Positions 27,456 to 35,141 of a stretch of 36,054 nucleotides of DNA are shown piece after piece (position 1 is the first letter of the stretch; the number at the start of each line of letters is the position of its first letter). A program made the translations under genes and the position numbers. The stretch is from positions 1 to 36,054 of the forward strand of contig CAKZMG010000344.1 in assembly GCA_937128235.1 (NCBI GenBank), read 5' to 3'. The notes below the pieces were generated by a model. That model made no database searches. It had not been told where the DNA came from and worked only from the letters and a program-made list of their open reading frames with translations. Source of the stretch: an uncultured Verrucomicrobiales bacterium. Lineage in GTDB: Bacteria > Verrucomicrobiota > Verrucomicrobiia > Verrucomicrobiales > Akkermansiaceae.

Positions 27456-28361
27456 TTAAAAATACCCTTCCTTTTTGCGATCTTCCATGGAGGTTTCAGA
27501 GCGTTTGTCGTCTGCTCGGTTGCCGCGCTCAGTTTCTCTGGCAGCAGCCACTTCCTCGATGATTGCATCTAAATTATTAGCATCCGAAAGCACAGCACCC
27601 GTGATGGTGGCGTCTCCCATGGTGCGGAATCTTGTCATGAGTGTCTGCACCGTTTCGCCTTCGCGTGGCTGCACGAGCTCGTTTACTTCGAGATAAGTTC
27701 CGCCTCTCTCCACTACCTCTCGCTCACGTGCGAAATAGAGTGATGGGAGCTCGATTTCTTCCGCTTTGATGTATTGCCAAATGTCCATTTCTGTCCAGTT
27801 AGAGATAGGGAAGAATCTGAAGTGCTCACCGTGTTGTTTTCTGCCGTTGAAAATGTTCCAGAGCTCGGGGCGTTGGTTCTGAGGCTGCCATTCACCGAAG
27901 TCATTTCTGTGTGAAAAGAAGCGTTCCTTAGCGCGAGCCTTCTCCTCATCACGGCGACCACCACCACCCGCAGCATCGAATCCGTGTTCCTCGATGGTAT
28001 CTAACAGAGTCACCGTTTGGAGCGCGTTTCTGCTGGCGTTAAGACCAGATTCTTCTTTCACCGTACCGTCATCGATAGACTTCTGCACGCTACCAACGAC
28101 CAGCTTAGCCTTATATTGCTCCACAAATGCATCACGGAAAGTGAGGCACTCCGCGAAGTTGTGACCCGTGTCGATGTGCACCAGCGGAAACGGAATCCTC
28201 GCTGGGTAAAATGCCTTGTAGGCAAGATACGCCATCACGATAGAATCCTTACCTCCAGAGAAAAGGAGAGCGGGGGTATCAAACTGTGCCGCAGCTTCTC
28301 TAAGGACGAAGATCGCCTCCGACTCTAGCTGCTTGAGGTGTGTTAAATTATAATTTTCCAT
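27456..28361 (-). CDS. cysD: Sulfate adenylyltransferase subunit 2
   Basis: LLFSGGKDSIVMAYLAYKAF, HIDTGHNFAECLTFRD, C-terminal RMTRF-like / DRKKEGYF. Confidence 0.95.
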   Translation of the reverse strand: MENYNLTHLKQLESEAIFVLREAAAQFDTPALLFSGGKDSIVMAYLAYKAFYPARIPFPLVHIDTGHNFAECLTFRDAFVEQYKAKLVVGSVQKSIDDGTVKEESGLNASRNALQTVTLLDTIEEHGFDAAGGGGRRDEEKARAKERFFSHRNDFGEWQPQNQRPELWNIFNGRKQHGEHFRFFPISNWTEMDIWQYIKAEEIELPSLYFAREREVVERGGTYLEVNELVQPREGETVQTLMTRFRTMGDATITGAVLSDANNLDAIIEEVAAARETERGNRADDKRSETSMEDRKKEGYF

Positions 28362-28953
28362 GGTCTGTGCTTCTATAAAATTCGATTAGTTTCTGGAGGG
28401 ATTCAGCTTCTGTTAGAGCATCAGTATCGATCACTAGATCTGGGCTTACTGGCTCTTGGAAACTAGATCCTGCTCCGGTGAAATTCTTGATTTCCCCCTT
28501 CGCTTGCTTTGCATAGAGCCCCTTTACGTCACGTTGCTGACAGGTCTCGAAGTCTGCTTTAATGAAAATTTCCCGGTAACTCTCACCGATGATCTCGCGA
28601 GCCTGTGCTCTATTCTCTTCTTGGGGAGTGATGAGTGAGAGGATGACGATGGCACCATTACTGCTGAGAATTTTCGCGACCTCAGCAGTGCGGCGGATGT
28701 TCTCATGTCTATCTTCATCGCTGAAGCCGAGATCACCATTGAGACCGCTGCGGAGATTATCGCCATCGAGGATGACCGCATATTTTCCCTCATCGTGGAG
28801 AGCGCGTTCGAGAGCATTTGCCATCGTGGATTTCCCAGACCCAGAGAGACCACACAGCCACAGCACCACGCCTCGCTGACCGAGTAGTGATTGCTTGTCT
28901 TCTCTACCTAGTTGGCGAGAAAATTCTGGGTGAATGTTGTCTTGTGAAGTCAT
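28348..28953 (-). CDS. cysC: Adenylylsulfate kinase
   Basis: VLWLCGLSGSGKSTMANALERALHDEGKYAVILDGDNLRSGLNGDLGFSDEDRHENIRRTAEVAK. Confidence 0.95.
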   Translation of the reverse strand: MTSQDNIHPEFSRQLGREDKQSLLGQRGVVLWLCGLSGSGKSTMANALERALHDEGKYAVILDGDNLRSGLNGDLGFSDEDRHENIRRTAEVAKILSSNGAIVILSLITPQEENRAQAREIIGESYREIFIKADFETCQQRDVKGLYAKQAKGEIKNFTGAGSSFQEPVSPDLVIDTDALTEAESLQKLIEFYRSTDHGKL

Positions 28954-29081
28954 AGCTATTTACTTGAATGGAAATACTCTCTTGTAAGAAAGTAGTCCGC
29001 AACTAGTCGCTTTGTCATTTGTGTCATACAGAGAGCATGAAATGACTTGGCGGCTCATGGCATATTGTTTACACCTAAGCC

Positions 29082-29750
29082 ATGAAAAAATGGCAACACA
29101 CAGATAAAATAATCGCTCCTTCCTTACTCGCAGCTGACTGGGGTAAGGTGACTTCCGAGGTCTCACGCGCTATCCAGGCGGGGGCAGACTGGATGCATCT
29201 AGATGTCATGGACGGCAATTTCGTAGATAACATTTCCTTCGGACCAGACATGATCAATGCGGTGAGTGAGAGCAATGACATTTTCCTCGATGTCCACCTC
29301 ATGATCGCTAAGCCAGATCATTACATTGATAGGTTCGTCAAAGCTGGCTCAGATCTCATCACCGTCCACATAGAAGCAGAGCACGATGTCAGCAAGACAC
29401 TCAAAGCCATCCGCGATGCAGGCTGCAAGGCTGGTCTAGCGCTAAATCCCGCCACCCCGATGGAAGACGTTTTACCCTACCTAGACCAGATAGACCTCCT
29501 CCTCTGCATGACCGTGGTTCCTGGGTTCGGTGGGCAGTCCTTCATGAAAGAGGTGATGCCAAAGGTCGAACAAGCCGCCACTCTACGAGACCTCCGAGGG
29601 CTAAATTACCACATAGAAGTGGACGGAGGCATAGGCATAGAAACCGCCGCCATAGCATCCGCAGCAGGCGCAAACGTCCTAGTAGCCGGCTCCTCCACCT
29701 TCAAAGCCCCAGATATGAGTGAGGCAGTCAGCCAGATCCGCGAGGCTTAA
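29082..29750 (+). CDS. rpe: Ribulose-phosphate 3-epimerase
   Basis: IAPSLLAADWGKV, DWMHLDVMDGNFVDNISFGPDMI, DVHLMIAKPDHYI, MTVVPGFGGQSFMKEVMPKV, EVDGGIG. Confidence 0.95.
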   Translation: MKKWQHTDKIIAPSLLAADWGKVTSEVSRAIQAGADWMHLDVMDGNFVDNISFGPDMINAVSESNDIFLDVHLMIAKPDHYIDRFVKAGSDLITVHIEAEHDVSKTLKAIRDAGCKAGLALNPATPMEDVLPYLDQIDLLLCMTVVPGFGGQSFMKEVMPKVEQAATLRDLRGLNYHIEVDGGIGIETAAIASAAGANVLVAGSSTFKAPDMSEAVSQIREA

Positions 29751-29856
29751 GTCAATGTAGTTAATGTGGCAGATGCTTCCAGCTTCTGCATGAATTCAAA
29801 TGGATCTTTAAAAATAGCCAGTTGATTTTTGTTCTGAATTGTCATAGAGTTATTTA

Positions 29857-30069
29857 ATGCAAACACTTAGCCAAATAGAAGATCATGCGATGACTTTACC
29901 TGATGAGCAACGGGCTAAATTAGCCCTCCATCTGTTAGAATCTCTTCCATCTGTTCTTCATGAAGAAGATGAAGGTCTTGCTGAAGCTATGCGCAGAGAT
30001 GCAGAGCTTGAGGCTGATCCCTCATCAGGTATGACTATGGAGCAGTTTAAAAAAGCAGTAGGTAGATAA
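29857..30069 (+). CDS. Addiction-module antitoxin-like protein
   Basis: 70 aa; LPDEQRAKLALHLLESLP core typical of the putative addiction module component family; overlaps the downstream RelE/ParE-like ORF. Confidence 0.8.
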   Translation: MQTLSQIEDHAMTLPDEQRAKLALHLLESLPSVLHEEDEGLAEAMRRDAELEADPSSGMTMEQFKKAVGR

Positions 30070-30368
30070 TGGACGAATACGTCATTTTTCATCGCTTAGT
30101 TCAGCGTGATGTTACTGGTATTTTAGGGTATTACACTGAGGAAGCAGGCGAACATTTAGCTGATAGATTTTACTCAGCTTTTATGAACACCGTTGAGCAT
30201 GCTTTGAAATCACCAAGGCATTTTCCACCTCTAAACGAGTTTATCAGACGAGCAAATATTCGAGATTTTCCCTATCATTTTCTTTACAGAGAGACTCCCT
30301 ACGGGATTAGGTTGCTAGTGCTTCGTCATCATAAGCGACACCCTAGCTATGGAATGAGAAGGAAGTAA
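30069..30368 (+). CDS. RelE/ParE-superfamily toxin-like protein
   Basis: LVQRDVTGILGYYTEEAGEHLADRFYSAFMNTVEHALKSPRHFPPL..FPYHFLYRETPYGIRLLVLRHHKRHPSY. TAATG overlap with the antitoxin. Confidence 0.85.
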   Translation: MDEYVIFHRLVQRDVTGILGYYTEEAGEHLADRFYSAFMNTVEHALKSPRHFPPLNEFIRRANIRDFPYHFLYRETPYGIRLLVLRHHKRHPSYGMRRK

Positions 30369-30405
30369 GATAATAAAAAAAATGTGCCGTTACGCAAATC
30401 AAGAG

Positions 30406-31041
30406 ATGAAAAAGTCACGTAAACTAATCCTTCTAGGTGGGATGACTCCAGGAGGGAGGATTTACAGACGTTTAACGCCTCTTATTTCCAATTACGAATT
30501 TATTGAGTGGGTCAATCCTGGAGATGACCAGACAGTTCAAGAATATGCTTATCGAATCAAGAAACTTATCAAAGATCCTCAGGACTGTGATGTTCTAGGA
30601 GTCTCCTTTGGAGGTATTGTGGCACAAGAGTTGGCTCGTATCATAGAAGCAGAAAGGTGTTACATAGTGTCTTCTCTCTGCTGTTATGAAGAACTCAATC
30701 TTGCTCATAAAACTATGTCAAAGGTTCCGCCAGTTCTACTGAATCAGTTACTAGCGAGTTCTGTGAAGATGTTTTCTACTTTACAGGCGACAAATGTGTC
30801 AAAGGTTACATCACGGCTAAAAAAATTAGTTGGTGATGAAGGTGGTTGGTATCGCTGGGCTGCTTTGGCGGTAGCAAAATGGAAGCCAAGTAAGGACGTA
30901 GGAAGTGATGTTACTTTTATTCGTATTCATGGAGACTCGGATTCTACATTTAAAAGAGGTCATATATTTTCAGATTATGTGATAGAGGGCGCGACACACG
31001 TTCTTGCATTAACACACGCTAAGGAGCTGGCTCAATTATAA
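30406..31041 (+). CDS. Alpha/beta-hydrolase-fold protein
   Basis: LILLGGMTPGGRIYRRL, nucleophile elbow-like LGVSFGGIVAQELA, FIRIHGDSD, EGATHVLALTHA. ATG 30406 preferred over the track start 30382. Confidence 0.65.
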   Translation: MKKSRKLILLGGMTPGGRIYRRLTPLISNYEFIEWVNPGDDQTVQEYAYRIKKLIKDPQDCDVLGVSFGGIVAQELARIIEAERCYIVSSLCCYEELNLAHKTMSKVPPVLLNQLLASSVKMFSTLQATNVSKVTSRLKKLVGDEGGWYRWAALAVAKWKPSKDVGSDVTFIRIHGDSDSTFKRGHIFSDYVIEGATHVLALTHAKELAQL

Positions 31042-31057
31042 TCTCTATACAGATAAC

Positions 31058-31588
31058 ATGATCACCTCAAAACATTGGATGAGAAAGTGCCCAATCTGTA
31101 GTAGTGAGGTATGGTCTGTGCAGTCGCGGGCTCACTGTTCTTCATGCGGCACAATATTCTATGCCGATGAGTCAGGAGAAGTAATTCCTAACAGCTATAG
31201 AGTTTATAAAGAAAGTCTAAAGTGGGGGAGACTCAAATCGGAAAGTTGCGCTCCGGAGGCAACTAGAAGTTGGGAGGTAGCAGAAAACAGTTATTCATCA
31301 GAGTATCTATTAATTGGGAATGATGTCACTGAGTTTGATCCCTTTTTTGAAGCTATTCAATCTAGGGTAAAAAATTTCGAGGTTTATTTAGCATCTGAAT
31401 GTGAAATATTAGCTCGGTTTATACCAGATATTGATCTTGATGATATAGAATACTGGTATGAGTTCTCGATAGAAGTAGGTTCATTGCGCACAGAGATTGT
31501 TATGATATTTCTGACAGCTATTGAGAATCACCCTGCGTTCGTTCATATAGGCAATGGATACTGTAAATATAGAAAAATCATTAACTGA
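31058..31588 (+). CDS. Hypothetical protein with N-terminal zinc-ribbon-like CPIC...CSSC
   Basis: MRKCPICSSEVWSVQSRAHCSSCGTIFY; remainder unrecognised. Confidence 0.55.
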   Translation: MITSKHWMRKCPICSSEVWSVQSRAHCSSCGTIFYADESGEVIPNSYRVYKESLKWGRLKSESCAPEATRSWEVAENSYSSEYLLIGNDVTEFDPFFEAIQSRVKNFEVYLASECEILARFIPDIDLDDIEYWYEFSIEVGSLRTEIVMIFLTAIENHPAFVHIGNGYCKYRKIIN

Positions 31589-31624
31589 GGTCACTTGTAT
31601 GTCGAGTTTATTGATTTCTGTGGT

Positions 31625-32578
31625 TTAAATAGGTTTCGTCTGTTTTAGCTTCGTTTCGAGTATATCTAGTGTCTTCAGTTTCTCATCTCGGTGTGACCAT
31701 CCTGTTGATTCTTGTGCTCGACTACGTTGCTGTTCAATAGCTGTCAAAGCTAAATCACGCACATCAGGATCACAGATTGCTCGTAGTTTGAGATCAGCAA
31801 AAGCGAGTCCAATCGCTGCTTCATCACGGAGATCCTCATCCATTGTAACAAAGTCAACGTATCCCCATTGTCGAGCAAGCTGCTCAATAAATACCAGAGG
31901 CTTGCCGTCTTTGTGAAGCTTGATCCAATTCATATATTCTGAAAGGATGTCCGCCCCAGTATCATTGCCGTTAGGAGCAAAGTCGTTTGATCTTTCCCAG
32001 AAAAAAGGATTATCGAGGACGTTTCGAGCGTTAGGGTGGTAGTCTTCCCAATCGATTCCCAGCTTCTGCCATGGGGACATGGTGGCTCTTTGTGCTTTTG
32101 CCACTGCTTTCAATTCTTCGGAAAGTAATTGTAGTTCATCTTCAGAACTAGGGATGCGCTCTCGTGCAGTCTTACAATGCGTAAGGAAGCTACCGAGGTC
32201 AAAGTCATCGGATTTTTTTATACGTTTTTTAATGAGGGATAAAGCTGTGATAACTTCTTCTACCCCTGATACGAATAATGGCAAAGAAAGACGAGAGGAT
32301 GCTTTCCATTTGCTACTATCTAGAAGTTCGCTCGATACATCTATTACAAGCTTGCCACTAGACCTCCTGTAGACGATTTTTGGTAAATTCGATCGGAAGT
32401 TATCATGATCCTCATATAATGACTCCAGCGTCTTTCTTGGGAGACCTGCATTTGGAAAATGAAATGTCAATGTAATCTCCTTAATAGCATCACCAAAGTG
32501 TGGCGCGTCTTTAAGAAGGAAGTCACTAATTAGAGATAGCGTCGTATGACCTCCATAACAATTATAGGTTTTCGACAT
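31625..32578 (-). CDS. Hypothetical protein
   Basis: Long ORF (track to 32596; Met at 32578 plausible); no family recognised. Confidence 0.55.
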   Translation of the reverse strand: MSKTYNCYGGHTTLSLISDFLLKDAPHFGDAIKEITLTFHFPNAGLPRKTLESLYEDHDNFRSNLPKIVYRRSSGKLVIDVSSELLDSSKWKASSRLSLPLFVSGVEEVITALSLIKKRIKKSDDFDLGSFLTHCKTARERIPSSEDELQLLSEELKAVAKAQRATMSPWQKLGIDWEDYHPNARNVLDNPFFWERSNDFAPNGNDTGADILSEYMNWIKLHKDGKPLVFIEQLARQWGYVDFVTMDEDLRDEAAIGLAFADLKLRAICDPDVRDLALTAIEQQRSRAQESTGWSHRDEKLKTLDILETKLKQTKPI

Positions 32579-32663
32579 TATGTAGAATTTGATCATTTCT
32601 TTGGATAATAGTTTGTCATTTTGATATAAATATTTTATTCCTCATTCTCTGTCAATGAGATCT

Positions 32664-33431
32664 TTATTTAGATACCTCTAACTCCCTAACAGATCCCCAG
32701 CTTTCCACTACTTGTCTTGGGGTGACGATGTCCATGACTCCGCCGCGGTGGGTGGAGTGGAGCTCGAAGCCAGCGTAGTTTAGTGCTGCGACAAGTAAGG
32801 TGCAGCAAGTGTATTCCTTTGATAGATCGTCTTTCGTTTGTGGCTTATGCTTGGCATTATGGATGCCGAACGCTCCGGAATAATCATAATCTTTATCAGC
32901 GGGATTGGTGACTGCCTGAGTGAACTCACTGAGTTTCTTTAGATTCACCGATGGCGGGCGATAGACGACCCAGTTTTTGTCATTGAGGTAGTTGAGATCA
33001 TCATCGATATTGGCGACTTGTTTCATGGCGAGCTGTAGGAGTTTTGGTTTATTTTTAGAATCAGGAACTACGAGAGCGAGGTGTCCGTAGCGGAATAAAT
33101 CATACGGGACTTTCTGGATGGTTCCTTTTTTCAAATACTTCCAGGCTTCCTTGTGACTCATGTAAAATGCGATGACGTCACCCTGTTGGATTTGAGATTT
33201 ATAGGTTGCGAGCTCGTGCTGGTTTTTCTCTACATGATAGGTGCAAATTTTCTCCATTTTCTGAACCTCAGAGGTAAGTTTTTTCTGAGCAGATCTTTTA
33301 GAAGGAGGCTTCTCCATCAGACCAAATGGGATTCTGCCATTGTGGATGGCTGAGGTATTACAGGATGATATGAGCGCGAGCGCGGCGGTGATGTAGATGC
33401 CGTATTTGATTATTTTCTTTGTGATTTTCAT
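32664..33431 (-). CDS. YiiX/YebB-like NlpC/P60-superfamily putative cysteine hydrolase, lipoprotein
   Basis: Lipobox LISSC; QQGDVIAFYMS, RYGHLALVVPD, DYSGAFGIHN..EYTCCTLLVAALNYAG. Confidence 0.65.
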   Translation of the reverse strand: MKITKKIIKYGIYITAALALISSCNTSAIHNGRIPFGLMEKPPSKRSAQKKLTSEVQKMEKICTYHVEKNQHELATYKSQIQQGDVIAFYMSHKEAWKYLKKGTIQKVPYDLFRYGHLALVVPDSKNKPKLLQLAMKQVANIDDDLNYLNDKNWVVYRPPSVNLKKLSEFTQAVTNPADKDYDYSGAFGIHNAKHKPQTKDDLSKEYTCCTLLVAALNYAGFELHSTHRGGVMDIVTPRQVVESWGSVRELEVSK

Positions 33432-34651
33432 GGTAGATATTTCTGTTGTTGTTCAGGTGTGAGTAGTGGGCAGCTGTTGCTGATGAATGGAATACGAAGG
33501 CGGTTTTTAGCGATGAAGGAATAGCTGCCGTCTTTCATCCAGCTTGGGATAAATCTTAAAATCCAGAGTAGCGCGAAGGGTCCACCACAGAGGTAGAGCG
33601 ATCTCAGAATGGCGTCCGCTCCTTGCCACGTGCGTTGGTTTTCTGTGTTCGGGTTTTCTAACAGAACTGCCGCGCGCTTTTCTCTGTGGTTAAATTTAGC
33701 TGGAATAAGAGCGGAAGTTTCACCAGTAAGAGTGGAGAAATTTAGCACCGCGTGGCTATCGAGAGAGGTAAGGATTTGAGCAGATTTCTGGCAGAATGCG
33801 CACTCGCCATCGATAAATAAAACGTGCTCCATTTCTCCGCTAGATCTCTTGGAAGGTAGCCAGCTGCGCTGAAAGGTGAACAGATGAATCATCACCATCC
33901 CGAGACTGAGATCAGCAAAATCTACCGTTGTCATGATGCCGAGATGCATGAGTAACATCAGCGACCATGCCCAGAAACGCGTTTTCTTGAAAAGCGCGAG
34001 TGGTAAAAAACTTACCTCTAACAGAAGCACACCCCAGGTCATGAGGGACAGGAATCCATCTGGTAAACTCAGCATGAGATCACGGATCATGCCTGGGCGG
34101 GCGAGGGGATTTTCTAACAGATGTTGTAGGGCAGAGCCATCTAGCCAACTAGGGCTACCTAGCTTAAGCACACCCGAAAATGTGTATCCAACTGCGAGGA
34201 GAATCCATGCGGTGAGGCAAGCCATGTATGGCATTTTCCAGTCTTTTGTGATGGGAGGAATGACCGTGCAGAGTAAGAGCAACATCCCGATGTAGCCGAG
34301 ACTAGGGTTAGCGACAAGTGGGTTTGCCGTGAATAAGCAACTCATCGTGATGCAGAGAAATAGTGAAGTAGTGCGCCTGAAAAAACCAAAGGTAAAACTC
34401 ACCGAAGCCATCACCGCTGTGATAAGCCAAGGGGTAATCCATTGATGAGAGCCTTTGAGGAAAAGTGGGTTTGGCCATGCGCCATGAAAAGGGTTCACGC
34501 CTGCTGCACCTAAGATGCCGTTATCGCTAAATAACTCCACTCCATAAGGGACTAGCGTCACAAAATGCCAAGTGAGGTAAATGCCGAATAGGATACGGAA
34601 CACAATGAATTGTCTCGCGCTGAATTGGCTGTGTTGTTCTAGAAATTTCAT
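33428..34651 (-). CDS. HTTM (vitamin K-dependent gamma-carboxylase-like) membrane protein fused to a C-terminal DCC-type thiol oxidoreductase domain
   Basis: Multi-TM N-terminal region (RILFGIYLTWHFVTLVPYGVELFSDNGILG...); C-terminal VLFIDGECAFCQKSAQIL (DxxCxxC). Likely start MKFLEQHSQF at 34651. Confidence 0.75.
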   Translation of the reverse strand: MKFLEQHSQFSARQFIVFRILFGIYLTWHFVTLVPYGVELFSDNGILGAAGVNPFHGAWPNPLFLKGSHQWITPWLITAVMASVSFTFGFFRRTTSLFLCITMSCLFTANPLVANPSLGYIGMLLLLCTVIPPITKDWKMPYMACLTAWILLAVGYTFSGVLKLGSPSWLDGSALQHLLENPLARPGMIRDLMLSLPDGFLSLMTWGVLLLEVSFLPLALFKKTRFWAWSLMLLMHLGIMTTVDFADLSLGMVMIHLFTFQRSWLPSKRSSGEMEHVLFIDGECAFCQKSAQILTSLDSHAVLNFSTLTGETSALIPAKFNHREKRAAVLLENPNTENQRTWQGADAILRSLYLCGGPFALLWILRFIPSWMKDGSYSFIAKNRLRIPFISNSCPLLTPEQQQKYLP

Positions 34652-34652
34652 G

Positions 34653-35141
34653 TTATTTTCCGTTAAGTTTCCATCGTGCATTAGATCCACGGGTCTTGCT
34701 ATTGATGATGATTTTCACCTCGCTAGCATCTGCGGGTATGCCTAGCTCCTGCGCGATGGTTCCAGGTTCTGTTAGAGCGTAATTGAAGGTGGCATTTCTG
34801 ATCGTCTCTGGGAGTGCTGGTCCGTAGGCGATCACAGCTCCGTAAACATTACGGCGATTGTATGGACCACGGATTTTCTGATACTCGCTAGGGGTAAGTT
34901 TTTTCTCTGCTTTGGTTCCATCTGCGTTACTATAGAGGATGGAAAATTCAGCAGCGAAAGTCTCGTAAGTTTTTCCGCTTTCCAGGCACTCAGCTTGGCA
35001 GAATACCTTGGTGTAGGGAGCTACTCCAGTAGCGAGACCTATACTTTTTAGGCTTCTTATCCCTGTGAGATGCCCGACCATAGCGGTGCTTCCGAGAGCA
35101 AAAACCCCGAGACAGAGAATGTTAGATGGTTTCGTTTTCAT
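34653..35141 (-). CDS. Hypothetical membrane/secreted protein
   Basis: MKTKPSNILCLGVFALGSTAMVG start at 35141; overlaps the upstream gene by 20 bp. Confidence 0.6.
   Translation of the reverse strand: MKTKPSNILCLGVFALGSTAMVGHLTGIRSLKSIGLATGVAPYTKVFCQAECLESGKTYETFAAEFSILYSNADGTKAEKKLTPSEYQKIRGPYNRRNVYGAVIAYGPALPETIRNATFNYALTEPGTIAQELGIPADASEVKIIINSKTRGSNARWKLNGK

Larger units (their letters stand above)
4746..34776. repeat. Dispersed 9-mer TCTAACAGA/TCTGTTAGA (15 exact copies; the span covers the first to the last copy)
   Basis: Exact copies start at 4746, 6216, 7658, 15641, 22177, 24308, 26150, 27232, 28000, 28409, 29931, 33657, 34017, 34113, 34768 (hand-located). Confidence 0.85.
5683..34903. 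repeat. Dispersed 13-mer AAAAACTTACCTC / GAGGTAAGTTTTT (5 exact copies, plus close variants)
   Basis: Exact at 5683-5695, 12219-12231, 25579-25591, 33271-33283, 34006-34018; variants at 34891-34903 (GGGGTAAGTTTTT) and 13353-13364 (GGGTAAGTTTTT). Confidence 0.8.

Noticed and set aside
28954-29081. SAM-type riboswitch upstream of the cys cluster
   Set aside because: The cysC-rpe divergent gap is only about 128 bp and no SAM riboswitch core or terminator was recognisable.
5683-34025. GAGGTAAGT and TCTAACAG resemble eukaryotic 5' splice sites and branch/acceptor signals
   Set aside because: Most copies lie inside intact conserved bacterial ORFs that read through without interruption (rsgA, cobA, cysN, HTTM gene). 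There is no intron-like insertion, so the similarity is coincidental.
4746-34776. Interpreting TCTAACAGA as a Chi- or KOPS-like polarised recombination/segregation signal
   Set aside because: Copies are nearly balanced between strands (8 versus 7), whereas Chi and KOPS are strongly oriented. A short window cannot exclude an origin or terminus effect.
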